Assembly: GCA_003427395.1 (NCBI GenBank)
Contig: BFEA01000066.1
Coordinates: 1,073,240 to 1,137,239, forward strand
Length of the DNA stretch: 64,000 nt
DNA from: Chara braunii
Taxonomy: Eukaryota > Streptophyta > Charophyceae > Charales > Characeae
Direction of reading: 5' to 3'
The notes under the pieces are model-generated. The model ran no database searches, was not told where the DNA came from, and was given only the letters and a program-made list of their open reading frames with translations. Below are positions 19,725-30,868 of the stretch, one piece after another. Within the stretch, counting starts at the first letter, position 1. Each line of letters begins with the position of its first letter. A program made the translations under genes and the position numbers.

Positions 19725-20209
19725 GCTGTGACGAGTGCGAGGCTGAGGGAAACAGGGAGAGCCGAGGGGGAGGAGAGAGAGAGGGAGAGAGTGAGAGCAC
19801 ACACACACATTCACTCACTCGACACGACCGAGGGTCGGACGCAGACACAGTGGCAAAGACACAAAGCCGGAGTCTTGGATTCCGAATGCCGAAACAGGAA
19901 CAAGTCACACTGAGTACGAGCACAGCAGCTGAAAACTGGTGCCAGACTGGTCCCCGTACCGTACGGGGAGCCGGTATAAGTACTTGTGACACGTACGGTA
20001 CCAGGGGCATTTCTTCAAAGGCCCCGAGGGCAGAACTGAAAAATGCAGTATTTGAAAGTGGCGCCCAAATTGCAGCATGGCTGCCAGTTGTCCAAAATCC
20101 TACGGTGCCAAAGGTGGGGTTTGGAAAAAGGGTGCCAGGCCGAAAATGGGATGCAGCCGAAACAGCAAAAAGATCGACCAGGGATCGAGCCCTGGCGAAG
20201 TCCGTAACA
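19725..20209. repeat. dispersed repeat R1, copy 2
   Basis: Second copy of the repeat at 640-1104, same orientation, with the same order of landmarks. Flanking sequence differs between copies, so the shared block defines the repeat. Confidence 0.7.
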
Positions 20210-20400
20210 CTATCCCCTCCCTCTAGAAGGCAACGTCCCGGCTGCCAAAAATCATGAAGCAATGCTGAAATCTGTGAAGGATGGGACGGGGCCGGTCAAT
20301 GGTTAACAAGTCGAAAGGGAAGAGGGGTATAATGTGGGTGGCATGGGCTGCGGGAGTAAGAGGGAACAGGGTTTGGTACCGGTGAACAGGGTTGTCCTAC

Positions 20401-20612
20401 TGATGAACTAGGGGGGGCTGCAGGGAACAGGGTATTTCTATTGATGTTCTACTGGGTAAGGGAAACGGTGTGCAGGAAAAAGGGTATTTCTATTGATGTT
20501 CTAGTGGGTAAGGGAAACAATGGTCAGGGGAACAGGGAATGTCTACTGATGTTCTAGTGGGTACGGGGAACAATGGTTAGGGAAACAGGGATCTGCTAAT
20601 GATGTTCTACAG
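20401..20612. repeat. 53-bp minisatellite, ~4 units
   Basis: The word gatgttcta(c/g)tgggta recurs at 20443, 20495, 20548 and 20601, with gggaacagggtatttcta-like text between, giving a 52-53 bp period. Confidence 0.8.
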
Positions 20613-21480
20613 GGTTGTCAAAGTCGGGAAAAATAAAAATGAAAATGTTTGTTCAGGATGCGAAGGCTGGTGTGTCCGAAGGAGTCGGAAGCAGAATCTC
20701 ACGTAGGAACAAACTGTCCAAGTGTCTTGAAAGGGGGTCTGCAGCGGTCTTGATCAGGTCTCTGGAGTAGGTGGTAGAAGCGGTCTTCAGCGGCTGCGAC
20801 AGGGAGAAGTCCAAGAATCATAGTAGTAGTTCAAGTGTCAAAGTCCAAGTGCTAGGGTGCGTCCGGTACACGACCTGCAATGAGGTCTGATCTGGAAGCA
20901 AGGAAGTCACAGACTGATGCAAAGATCCATGTCACAAGTTGCTGCTCCAGTAAGTCCGCAAGTCGAGATGCCGGCCGATGAAACAGCATGGTGGCCAAAC
21001 CAGCTGCATAATATCCATGAACAGTGGGGCAGCAGGCCATTGTCCTCGTGCGCTTGCCATTAGATCCTTCATCGCTGGCGTCACGCAGGTTCACAAGCAT
21101 CGGACAAGAGAGACAAGGTAGTGGAGAGGACAGATGGGACAAGGCTAGGCGAGGGCAAGGGCAGATCAGACATCAGGAATCAGGGTCAAGGGGAGCAAGG
21201 GTGTGTGTAGAGCGGGGTTGCGAGGTTGGAGCAGGGTTTATACAGGGGTTTATGGTTGAGAGTAGAAGAGCAGGTGCCAGTGGGATGCTCGACCGACGGG
21301 ATAGCAGACGTCGTGGGGGGGTCGCCCGGGGGTCATCTGATGGGATGTGCGTCACCGGAAGGGGGGTAGGCAGACGGATAGTCGATGCCAAGTGAGCCAC
21401 CGGTGGAGGAGAGATTGTCACCGATGGGAGAGTCGGCAGACAAGTGGTCGATGCCTGGGGTGGATTGCAAAAGACAGGGG
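20613..21480. other. unassigned sequence downstream of the orphan gag
   Basis: No domain recognised on either strand. It lies where a protease/pol region would follow the minus-strand gag at 21489-23191, but no protease or RT motif is visible. Confidence 0.45.
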
Positions 21481-21488
21481 GACTGTGT

Positions 21489-23191
21489 TCAGGTGGGGGA
21501 GGGCCCGACTATCGTGGTGGAGAAAGNAGTGGGAGTAGAAGGGCCCATGGAGCGAGGGGCCGGTCGAGTAAAGCGGCTAGCGTTGGGGCAGTTGGTCTGT
21601 TGACGACCTAACTGGCGGCAGCGAAAACACCCGTTGTGTTCCTGGAGGTATATGCGTTTTGCAGGTGTGAGTTTTTGGAGACGACGGGGTGGAGAGGCAG
21701 AAGGCGGTTGGGAGGCACGATCCTGGCGTTCCGTCTGCATAAGGTGGGCGGTCTAGAGGTCCTCAATGGTGAATTGGGAGGGGTCGAGAGAGGCAGTGTC
21801 GAAGTCGTCATCGGAGGTGGGTGGAGTGGTGTCGTTATGGAAAAAGCGGGGGCGGGATGGAGCGGGCGCGGACTGGTGATGGGGGTGGAGGAGTCGATCG
21901 TGGTGAAGCATGCGAGAGAGGAGGTCAGCAAGGGGCATGTCGGGTTCATGGGCGAGGGCGGTTGCAAGGTCCTTGTGGCATACTCGTTTGATGCGGGAGA
22001 TGAACGCAAAGTCAGGAACGACGTTGGTGGGGAGGTGGTGGCGGAGGGAGCGGACGTATGGACGAAGCCGTCCGTGGGACCGGTCTGGCGGAGGTGGCAA
22101 AATTGTTCAAGATAGTCATCAATGGTTTTCTGGGGGCGGAAGGCGGCAGTGAGAAGGTTGGCCCATTGGAGGAAGGAGTGACGTGGTCCTCCGGAGGCTC
22201 GGCGGTTGCTGACTTCAGCCATCCACCATTTGGCNGCATTGCCGAGGAGGCGGGAGGTGGCAATGGGGAGCCAGTGGGCAAGGGGCATGTGGTGGGGTGA
22301 AAAGAGTTCTGGAGCTGGGTTAGGAAGAGGAAAANGTCCTCGTGGGGGAGGCCGGAGAAGGACATGATGTCGACGGATCGAAAGGAACGGGGGATTTCCC
22401 CGTCGCGGGGAACGATCCGGGCGAGGGTGTTGAAGCTGAGGTTATCAGGGGTGGTGTCGTAGCAGGTGTAGTCGAGTTGGTTGTTGTCCTCAAGGAGGTA
22501 GTTGGGGGGGAGTTGTGGCATAGCGGGGTAAACGCCGGAGGTGACCTGGGAATCGGTGGGACGGAGGGTGGGGATGGTTGAGGTCGTCATGATGGGTTGG
22601 GGAATGGTATGAGAGTGCGGGGGGGGAAGAGGGGTGACGTGGATAGGCGAGGAATGAGGTGGTGTGTTGGATGCGCCGGATGAGGGAGGAGGTGGGGGGA
22701 GCGAAACGGTGGTGGATGATGAGGGGGGGGAAAGGGTTAAGGAGGAAGTGTTGGTGGATATGGTGGTAGAGGTGGTAGGAGTGGAGGAGGTCGGCGGGGG
22801 GGTGTTGCTGGAGGCGGCTGTGGAGGAGGGAGTGGTCTGCGCTGTGGAGGAGGTTGTTCCCTTCGAGTGTGGTGACGCGGTCGGATATGGACGACATGGG
22901 GGCCTTTATGTCGTTGAGAGAGGCGGTGACGGAGGTTTGGAGGGTGTTGAGTGTGTGGAGGATGGCGGAGAGGTCGGGGGTGGCGGTGTTTGCTGGTGGT
23001 TGTTCACCTGCGAGGTTGCGGGCGATGCTATCGACCGAGTCGGTGCAGATGTCAGCCATGTTGATGGAGGATATGGCCATGTCGAGGAAAGAGGGGTTGG
23101 AGGAGGCGGTCGGAATGGATGTGGAGGATGCAGCAGCAGCCGTGGCGGCGGCAACAGCGCGTTGGGAGTTCTTGGTGTTGCATGGTGGCAT
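21489..23191 (-). pseudogene. Orphan LTR-retroelement Gag, frameshifted
   Basis: Start chosen at the ATG at 23191 (MPPCNTKNSQRAVAAA), because the longer open frame runs into the solo LTR. The N-terminal third is alanine/serine rich with a coiled-coil-like stretch (ILHTLNTLQTSVTASLNDIK). The capsid part has MSFSGLPHED then LTQLQNSF, and in a second frame WLPIATSRLLG, AKWWMAEV, FLQWANLLTAAFRPQ, DYLEQFCHLRQTG, the usual retrotransposon Gag layout. A third frame carries VVPDFAFISRIKRVCHKDLATA. The end has a knuckle-like CFRCRQLGRQQTNC where the zinc-binding H is replaced by R. At least three frameshifts and two Ns. No pol follows. Confidence 0.78.
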
Positions 23192-23265
23192 GTGGAGATT
23201 CGGGGGAGGGGGAGGGGGGGGCGGGGGGGAAGTTTCTGATTTATTTATCAATAAATAAAGATAAT

Positions 23266-24188
23266 TGCGAGGCACAAGGCCTCGATAAGCCCTGCTGGGC
23301 TCCTATTTGCAACAATGTCGGCCGCCCTAAGTGAAGGCAGGCTCCACAGACCACAAGAGGCCTATTTTGGACTACTGCGCAACTGGGGAAAATTCAGGCA
23401 GTTGCGCAATGCCAGTTGGTTGAAAGCGCCCAGGCCGTGGCCTCCTTTATCAAACACATTTGAGTCAGGCCCTGGGCGAGATACGCAGCATGGACCCAAC
23501 CCAGGCTGCGGGCAGTTGGGCGCGGGTAACTTTCACAGCCCTTGGGCCTGATCCATTTGGTCTGGGGCTCAGCCTCTCTGGGCCTATCGGAAGCTTCTAG
23601 GCAGGGGCCCAGCGCAGCCAGGCTGCACGCAAGGCAAGCAGGCCATTTCCATTTAGGAAAGGGCCTGCCCACACATTCGGCATTCAGGCACTGGCTGCAT
23701 GCTGCGCAAGTGCTGGCCAAGCTCACGCGCTCACGGGCGAGCTGGAAGGAGCAGGCAGCCATAGCCGAGCTGCACTGTTGTCTGCTGGATGGGGCGCATG
23801 GTGGTCCTTGGGTGCATGTGGCATCTGTGAGTTGGGGAACGAGGTTGTGAGTGATACGAGAGACATACCTGGTGCTTGAAGAGTACGGCATTTCCGAGAT
23901 CTGCTCGTACTTCGGGGAGCTGTTGACGTCATCAGCGGCATCGTAGACTAGGCTATAGGATCTGCCATCTGTAGTCTGGGCGCCGAGCGCCAGATAGGAT
24001 ATCAACATTGGTTCTTCGTTGATGATGATGAGACTATTCCAGCATTGTCAATTATGAGTTTTTGGTGTGCTCTTATTTGGTGAAACTCATGATGCAATTC
24101 TGCTATTGGTTCGAGGTCACGACTATCTGGTCTCATGTGTATGATGCTGTTTGATTTCTGAAGTTCGCTATTGCTCATCTTCCTTGCA
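23266..24188 (+). mobile_element. solo LTR of the E2/E3 family
   Basis: 923 bp, begins TGCGAGGC, ends CTTGCA, closely related to the LTRs of E2 and E3. No internal domain is attached. Both sides carry TAAT (23262-23265 and 24189-24192), a possible 4-bp target duplication. Contains the palindrome TGACGTCA at 23924-23931. Solo LTRs arise by recombination between the LTRs of a full element. Confidence 0.88.
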
Positions 24189-24299
24189 TAATTGCCAAGG
24201 TTTTCCAAAGAAGAAGAGAAAAAAAAAATTTCGAATTTACAAAGTGTCGAAAAAGAATTAAATAAATTTCAAGGAGGATATTTTTTTGAAAAAGGAAAA
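24189..24299. other. AT-rich spacer between LTR elements
   Basis: A-rich/T-rich DNA with no gene. It is compositionally like the spacers at 33252-33508, 42952-43252 and 50059-50277, suggesting a common AT-rich target region. Confidence 0.7.
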
Positions 24300-25210
24300 T
24301 GCAAGGAAGATGAGCAATAGCGAACTTCAGCAATCAAACAGCATCATACATATGAGTCCAGATAGTCGTGACCTCGAACCAACAGCAGAATTGCATCACG
24401 AGATTCACCAAATAAGAACACACCAAGAGTTCATAATTGACAATGCTGAAATAGTCCCATCATCAGAACCAGAGTTGATATCCTATCTGGCGTTCGGCGC
24501 CCAGACTACATGTGGAAGATCCTATCTAGCCTATACTACAATGTCGAAGTTGACGACAACAGCTCTCCGAAGTACGAGCATACAACGACCAATGTCGCAC
24601 GCTTCCAGCACCAGGTATGTCTCTCGCCTTACTCACAACCCCGTTCCCCAACACACAGATGCTACTTGCACCCAAGGACCACCCTGCGCCACACCCAGCT
24701 CACAGCACCGCAGCTCGGCTATGGCTGCCTGCTGCTTCCCTGCTCGCCCGTGAGCGAGTAGGCGCCAGCCAGCAAATAGCGCAGCAGCGCTTGCGCAGCA
24801 TGCAGCCAGCACCCAAATGTCGAATGAGGAGGCAGGCACTTTGCTATATCGAAGTGGCCTGCTTGCATCCAGTCCCAGGAAGCTTCCAGTAGGCCCCGGT
24901 AGCCTGAGGCCCAGCACGATCGAGAATAGGCCTGGGGCCTGATGCGGTTGCATGCGCCTAACTGCCTTTGGCATGTGTTTGGCCCAGTACCCGTATCCAG
25001 CCCAGGGCCTGCTTTCCATTCATTCACACAGGCGGCCCAGGGCCTGGGTTCTCTCAACCAACTGGTCCTGCGCAACTGCCTGAATTTCCTTAGTTGCGCA
25101 GAGGCCGAAATAAGGCCCTGAGGGGCCTCGTCAAGCCTGCCTTCACTTAGGGCGGCCGACAGGCTTCCAAAAAGGGGTCGAATGGGGCTCATAGAGGAAG
25201 TGGCCTCGCA
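24300..25210 (-). repeat. E2 3' LTR
   Basis: 911 bp. On the plus strand it reads TGCAAGG ... CCTCGCA. Unlike E3 and the solo LTR, the CRE-like palindrome is lost: the equivalent site reads ttgacgacaac near 24552. Confidence 0.9.
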
Positions 25211-25247
25211 TTCCCTCCTCCTTAGCTTCAACAGTCCTATAAGAAGC

Positions 25248-26471
25248 TCAGTCTTCGACCATCGGGCGCTTTCCTTTCTGCAGAGATTTCTCGTAGTGGG
25301 CTACCACTTGCGGAGCGGTCTGCATGATTTCGTCCTTGGTAAACCAGTCCTCCTTCGGATCAGTATGATGTCGGAACCGAACGCGGTACTGCAGCTTCGG
25401 TTTCGGAGGACGTCCCCTGCCGGTTGTTCTTGAAACTGGCAGCTCCCAGTGATCAACAATATCGTCGATGTCGACCTCTCCATCCATGGTTGGGGGCAGC
25501 ATTGAACGACGAGATGGAAACTGATCTGTTTCTTTGAAAGGTGCAAGCTTGGAGGCGTGAAAGACAGGGTAAGTGCGGAGATAACCAGGGATCCGGATTA
25601 CGTAAGAAGGTCCGTCCGGATCAGTCCCAACAATATCTAAGACTTCCCATGGTCCAAAGTACTGTGGCATGAGCTTGCGGGAGATCCCGTGCTCCTGTCC
25701 CAGTTCTGAAGACTTAACCCAGACTCTATCCCCGAACTGAGATGAGGACTCACGGCGGTGTTTGTTCACAGGTTCTATCATAGCCGCCTGTGCCTTTTGC
25801 ATCCGTTCTACAGTGTGCTGCATCTTCTGTTCATAACCGTAAGCAAATTCCAGAGTACCTGGTGCAGCAATTGACTGATTCTCAGGAAGGAGAAAATCTA
25901 AGGGTAGTCTAGGCTTGAAAGTCAAAAGCAAACTGTTCGGGCTCACCCCGGTGGCGCTGTGTACCGCATTGTTGTACAAACTGGCGATGAGAGCAAGCTT
26001 CTCATCCCAGTCCACCTGGTTGGGCTTGATGTAATGCCTCAACAGATGTTGTACAGCGCGGTTCAGTTGCTCGGCCTGGTCGTTGGCCTCTGGGTGGTTC
26101 CCAGAAGTCATTCGCAACTGGGTTCCCTGCTCTGCGGCAGCGGCCTTCCACAGTTCGCTGGTAAATCGGACATCCCTGTCACTAATAATAAACTTCGGTA
26201 AACCAAAGTCTCTAACCCAGTTCTCTTTGAACATTCGGATCACATACTCCGTTTTTGCTGTTTCCGGCATTGCTACTAATCTAGCATACTTACTAAATCT
26301 ATCTACGATGACGAAGATGTGCCTCATCCCACTCTTGTTGGTGATCAATGTATCCATGAAGTCCATGGACAGACTCTCACCCGGCCGTTTCGGAATCGGA
26401 ACGGGCTTCAATAGCCCAAGAGGAGCCCGAGTACGGGGCTTGTCCCTTTGACAGACCTGACAAGTCTCCAC
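25248..26471 (-). pseudogene. E2 integrase with C-terminal chromodomain-like tail
   Basis: 407 codons without a stop, the best-preserved coding piece in the window. It starts at the end of the HHCC finger (CQVCQRDKPRTRAPLG), then LLKPVPIPKRPGESLSMDFMDTL with the first catalytic aspartate. DRFSKYARLVAMPETA follows, then LPKFIISDRDVRFTSELW with the second aspartate, and NHPEANDQAEQLNRAVQ with the glutamate, so D,D-E is intact (NGQAEQ is commoner than NDQAEQ). The C-terminal SH3-like part has FGDRVWVKSSEL, LMPQYFGPWEVLDIVG, YPVFHASKLAPF. The tail with YRVRFRHHTDPKEDWFTKDEI resembles a chromodomain. The catalytic fragment itself could be functional; the polyprotein is broken upstream. Confidence 0.9.
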
Positions 26472-26937
26472 TTACAACTGTGCATCTCGCATCATCGTGG
26501 GCCACCAGAACTGTTGCAGCAGATTGGTTGTGGTCTTCTTATACCCAAAATGGTCGGTGCCATCATGACACTCACCTAAAAATAAACTACGCAAAGACTC
26601 GCTATTAGGAACACACAATCGTTTATTCCCTGGCTCCTCAAGGAACAGCAAGCCATTGACCAACTCAAACTCGGCAGAAGTCTTCTTGTCCTTTGCCTCA
26701 AGTCTGTGCATGATCTCAAACATGAACTGGTCCTCGCGATAGGCTTCCACCAAGGACTGAGTGACATTGTCCGTCAGATCGAACTCAGTAATCAGCGCAC
26801 CTGAGAAATCAGGTCTACGCGACAAGGCATCAGCAACCTTGTTGTACTCCCCCTTAAGATACTGAGGGTCAAAGTCATACTGCTCAATGACTTCGATCCA
26901 ATGCTTGAGAGCGTCAGAGAGTACCGACTAAGTTCTC
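26472..26937 (-). pseudogene. E2 RNase H end and integrase zinc-finger start
   Basis: The frame ending in 26472 begins after the RNase H signature (DALSRRPDF) and runs through VTQSLVEAYREDQFMFEI, LVNGLLFLEEPGNKRLC, ECHDGTDHFGYKKT with the two histidines of the HHCC finger, to MMRDAQL. A stop at 26472-26474 separates it from the integrase reading frame. A TAG at 26938-26940 interrupts RNase H where E3 has glutamine in WMRTQS. Confidence 0.87.
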
Positions 26938-26990
26938 ATCCATCTCAGGGTCTGATGGTCAGTCTTGATGATGAAGAACCTCCCAAGGAG

Positions 26991-27905
26991 TTAGTGTCTC
27001 CAATGGGTCAGAGCCTTATAAACGACATAGAGTTCCTTCTCATAGGTGGACTTAGCCAACTTCTGAGACGGCATTTTCTTGGACATGTACTCTACAGGCC
27101 TCAACTTTGGCCCCTCCTGCTGCACGAGCACGGCGCCAATGCCATATTGGCTGGCATCCGTGGTGACTATAAACGGCTTATCAGGATTAGGAAGTTTCAA
27201 GACCTCGTAGTGCGTCAATGCATGCTTCAGATGTCTGAAAGCAGCCTCGCACTCATCTGTCCACTCCCATGCGGTGTCAAGGCGGGTCAGATCAGTCAAA
27301 GGAGCGGCCACTATGCTATAGTTCTTAACGAAAGTCCTATAGTAGCCTGTCATTCCTAAGAAAGATCTCATCTCAGTCACAGACTGAGGATGTGGCCAAT
27401 CACGTATGCTGGCCACCTTCGCGTCATCGGGCTTCAACCCTTCCGCGGAGATCTCATGACCCAAGTACAAGACACAGGTGTGGCCAAACTCGCACTTCTC
27501 ACCGTTGATCTTGAACTTGTGTTGTCGCAGGAGACTGAAGACTTTGTCCAAGTGCGCAACGTGCTCCTTGATAGTCTTACTAAAAATAAGTATGTCATCG
27601 AGGTACACGATGACAAACTTATCCAAATAGTCATGGAATATCTGATTCATAGCGCGCTGAAAGGTGCCAGGAGCATTGCAAAGACCGAAAGGCATCACCA
27701 CAAACTCGTACAGACTGTACGTGGTTCGAAAGGCGGTTTTGTGTTGATCCTCGGGCCGGATTGCAATCTGATGGTACCCGGAATTCAGATCGATCTCACT
27801 GAAGTACCAACACCCTTGCACTCTATCTAACAGATCGTCGATGCGCGGTACGGGCTCTCCGTTCTTCACAGTGATGGCATTGAGGCCCCTATAATCAATG
27901 CACAT
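26991..27905 (-). pseudogene. E2 reverse transcriptase and RNase H (long intact frame)
   Basis: 304 codons: [90 protein letters not shown] (catalytic YLDD), [38 protein letters not shown]. RNase H begins [22 protein letters not shown] and runs to [21 protein letters not shown] at 26988-26990 follows, where E3 has tyrosine. Upstream RT residues (PSVSPYG, VLFVPKK) are present before 27905 but disrupted. RT copies element RNA into DNA and RNase H removes the template. Confidence 0.92.
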
Positions 27906-28004
27906 CCTAAGTGTACCCTCCTTTTTCTTAGGTACAAATAGTACTGAAGATCCATAAGGAGAGACACTCGGTCGGATCCAACCCTTCTCTACGAGTTCCT
28001 TGAG

Positions 28005-28682
28005 CTATCGGAGAAGCTCATCGAGCTCGCCTGGAGACATCCGATAGATCCTACCCTTCGGGATACTAGACCCTGGGATAATTTCTATCGCGTGGAGGAC
28101 CTCCCTCTCTACAACCCCTGTCGGCTCTTCAAATAGATCACGGTACTTGGCAACTACTCCCTCTATCTCCGACGGCATTTTCACCGGCTCGCCTGCAGCA
28201 GAGACATAAACTAGATACGTACCCTCCTCCTGATTTTGCTTATAATAGTTATAGAATGAGGCCGCACACATGCACCCATAGGACTCAATCAGACTACTAG
28301 CTTTGAACTTATGTAATCTGGTGGTCCCTCCACCTGGCAAAGTGTGTTTGACCACTTTCCGGTCCCAGTCAAACTGGGGCTGTGCCACAGAGAGGTAGTT
28401 CATACCTAACAACATGTCCACGGGGAGTTCGTCACTCACTAGGAACAAGACGCGATGTCTCAATTCCCCTCCCGCGTACGGGAAACAACACTCTACATCC
28501 TGGAGGTAGTCATTGACTACCATGCGCTGTTTGTTGGCACAGGTCGACTCAGGGCTGCACTCGCCCCTGTAAGCGCAGCCTCTCAACGCACGCGTGACTA
28601 ATAAAGTTCCTAGTCGAGCAAGTGTCATAAAAGGCCCCGGCCTTGCGGCCGCCAATGACCACCTCGCTAACGAACATCTCAC
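28005..28682 (-). pseudogene. E2 protease C-terminal half and RT N-terminal extension
   Basis: The useful part has FLVSDELPVDMLLGMNYLSVAQPQFDWDRK, the second half of a retropepsin-like fold (conserved LGMNYL), then [18 protein letters not shown] and the RT leader [43 protein letters not shown]. It ends at TAG (28005-28007) where E3 has glutamine. The first ~45 codons are out of frame with the true protease. Confidence 0.82.
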
Positions 28683-28872
28683 CCTTCGGGGCTTTGACTA
28701 GGGGCGTCCAAGAAGCTAGCGGGTTTGATCTAGACCACTCCACCTCTAGCTCCTCTAAGGACTCAAACACATTCATCGAACAGAGGCTCGATGGGTCTGA
28801 ACATGTTTGTGGGACGACGCTGGAGTCAGTATCTTGGGCCATCTCTCGAGATGGTGAGGGTGTCTCCACCAC
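28549..28872 (-). pseudogene. E2 protease active-site segment
   Basis: Contains KAGAFYDTCSTRNFISHACVERLRL. By position and context YDTCSTRNFIS is the aspartic-protease active-site loop (canonical D-S/T-G-A/S), but glycine is replaced by cysteine. E3 has the same DTCST, so the change is shared rather than private decay. The preceding SLEELEVEWSRSNP is conserved in E3 (SLEELEEEWSKSDP). Confidence 0.8.
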
Positions 28873-28901
28873 CTCGACCCTAGTGGGAACAACTACTATT
28901 C

Positions 28902-29693
28902 CTACTGGCCCGACATGTTTCCCGGAGCAAAGCCTGAAGTGTTGGCTACATTGCTACCAACGGGATGTGAGGATCCTACCGCCTGCCCCATCGTAGGCGG
29001 GATCTTGTCGGTCACCTTCTTGTTACGACACTTAAACTGATTATGGCCGTATTGGCCACAACGAATGCAAGCCTGCCGTGTGTACCGATCTCTCCACACA
29101 TCCTCTGCGAGACCCGCCTTCTCCCATGGGGGAGCGTTAGGGTCAACTTGACTCCTTGACCGGGAGCCTTCGCGGCGTCTACCAGTCGCCTTACCTTTCT
29201 GAGCTACGGCAGCGACTACTCCACCCTCTGAAGCTTCTGCGCTGCCAGCCTCTGAACCTACTCCTTCCTGGAAGTGTTCGTCTAATTCGATGGTTGAACC
29301 ATCGTTATCGACAAACATAATGCGCCCTTTCGCCTTCCAGTTAGGAGGCAATGTCTTCCTCCTACCATCCGTAGTGGGTGCCTGTCCATGCCCTATCTTC
29401 GCCTCAAGGTCTAGGGCCTTCTTGCGAAACGAGGGAAAGTTGTGCATATTGATGTTGGCCTCACCTGCCAACTGGTTCCTGAGAGGCAAAGACAAGCATC
29501 TCAGGTACGAGGTGAGTAAAACCTGGGGCTCATAGCGCACCCCAGAGACACAGATCAGACGCTCAACAGCGTCGGTGGCTTCCCTTACTGACTTAAACTG
29601 CCGCGTGTGCAATGTCAGCATCGCGTCAGTGGCCCTTTGGGCCTCCTGAGGATCATGCCACCTTTCCTCCACCAGCTTAAGGAAGTCATCCAA
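28902..29693 (-). pseudogene. E2 Gag capsid end and CCHC nucleocapsid
   Basis: 263 codons homologous to the E3 frame at 37165-38355: DDFLKLVEERWHDPQEAQRATDA, HTRQFKSVREATDAVERLI, YLRCLSLPLRNQLAGEANIN, a basic linker, and the zinc knuckle CIRCGQYGHNQFKC. Ends PGNMSGQ, matching PGNLSGQ in E3. Gag forms the virus-like particle and the knuckle binds RNA. Confidence 0.88.
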
Positions 29694-29708
29694 TTTATGG
29701 GTGACCGC

Positions 29709-30029
29709 TCAAGCGTGGAAGTCATGACCATACCCCTGAAGCTGCACTAAACCATTCAACCATCTTGCTGCGCTACCCTCTAGGTAGGAGGCAGGCACAA
29801 GCACTTCTTCGTGCGGCAAGGCAAGTTTACACCTACCATAGACTGACACTGCCCTCAACCACGTGTCGAGGTCTTCACCTCTCTTATCCCCTGTAAAGGG
29901 TTTTGGAGCGGCGATGGCCGTCTTTGGAACCCACTGTGTTTGTCCCGGTCCCTGCATCACTCCAGGATGTGGACCCTGTGACACAGGTTGTTGTGCCAGC
30001 TGTTGGGGTTGTGTGCCCAGCGGCTGCAC
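29709..30029 (-). pseudogene. E2 Gag capsid N-terminal part
   Basis: 107 codons: glutamine/proline-rich start (QPLGTQPQQLAQQP), then WVPKTAIAAPKPFTGDKRGEDLDTWLRAVSVYGRCKLALPHEEVLVPASYLEGSAARWLNGLV, the typical Gag capsid opening. Continues in homology with the next Gag piece but is separated by a stop at 29709-29711. Confidence 0.85.
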
Positions 30030-30440
30030 AGGCTACGAGACAGCAGGCTGTGTGGTGACCGCAACCTGCAACGGAGATTGGGTGAACACTGTCTATACGG
30101 GAACCTGCAAACTAGTCCCTGCTGATACCCCTCCTGATAGCGGCATGCCCAGGGAAACGATCGCAACCGATGATGGGGCTACGTATGGGGATACCCCAGT
30201 CACCGGTGGGACAAGAGGAGGAGGATGTACTACAGGCCAGGCACCAGGCTCGGACATTGGCGACGTAGCCTGCGCTTGGCCAACCAACAGGGCCAGACTT
30301 TATTGGATGTCCTGAAGGATGGTTGTATGATGGTCCTGCATCTCCACTACGTTCAGTAGCACGGACCGTACGATCCTCACGTCATCAGTCACGTGTGTCA
30401 GGTCCATCTCCTCTAACTCACTAACGTTCGCTTGTCTCCG

Positions 30441-30868
30441 TTACATCCTCGCTCTTCTTCTAATCATTCTTTCTTTCTCCGCTTTTATATCTCCTAACGC
30501 CTTTTGTAGTTGTGCCTCCTGCAATGCTGCTTGTTGTATGGCGATCTCGTCGGAGGTCAACACTATCGCCTGGCTCGCCATTACACCAGTGGACTGACTC
30601 TGGGTCTGCGAGACCGTTGACCCGATAGATCCTGAACTACCGGCCTGAGTAGTCTGCTGCGTGGAGGTGGCCATGGCTTCTGAAGCTGCAGCTTCACTCA
30701 CAAGTGGCCTGCTAGCTTCTGCTGCTCTAGCCCTCCTCTCCTGCTGCAACCTTTCTCTACGCTGGCGGAACAGATATCACCCTCTGGACCTAATGCCAAA
30801 TGCGCTAATGGGCGCCTTGCCGATTGCAAGATCCGGTCGTCCTCTCTAGTGTCCTCCTGGTCGCTCAT
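30441..30868 (-). pseudogene. E2 Gag N-terminus
   Basis: The start is placed at the ATG whose complement is 30866-30868, because it gives MSDQEDTREDDRIL, aligning with E3 MCDRDTTSEDDRIL at 35711. A frameshift near 30770 changes frame; the next piece reads LQQERRARAAEASRPLVSE and later SQSTGVMASQAIVLTSDEIAIQQ, ending in KERMIRRRARM. A TAA at 30441-30443 follows where E3 has CAA. Between 30030 and 30440 homology to E3 continues in fragments only. Confidence 0.75.

Noticed and set aside
22664-23258. Glycine/valine-rich plus-strand frames opposite the orphan gag.
   Set aside because: Antisense shadows of a proline/serine/threonine-rich minus-strand Gag.
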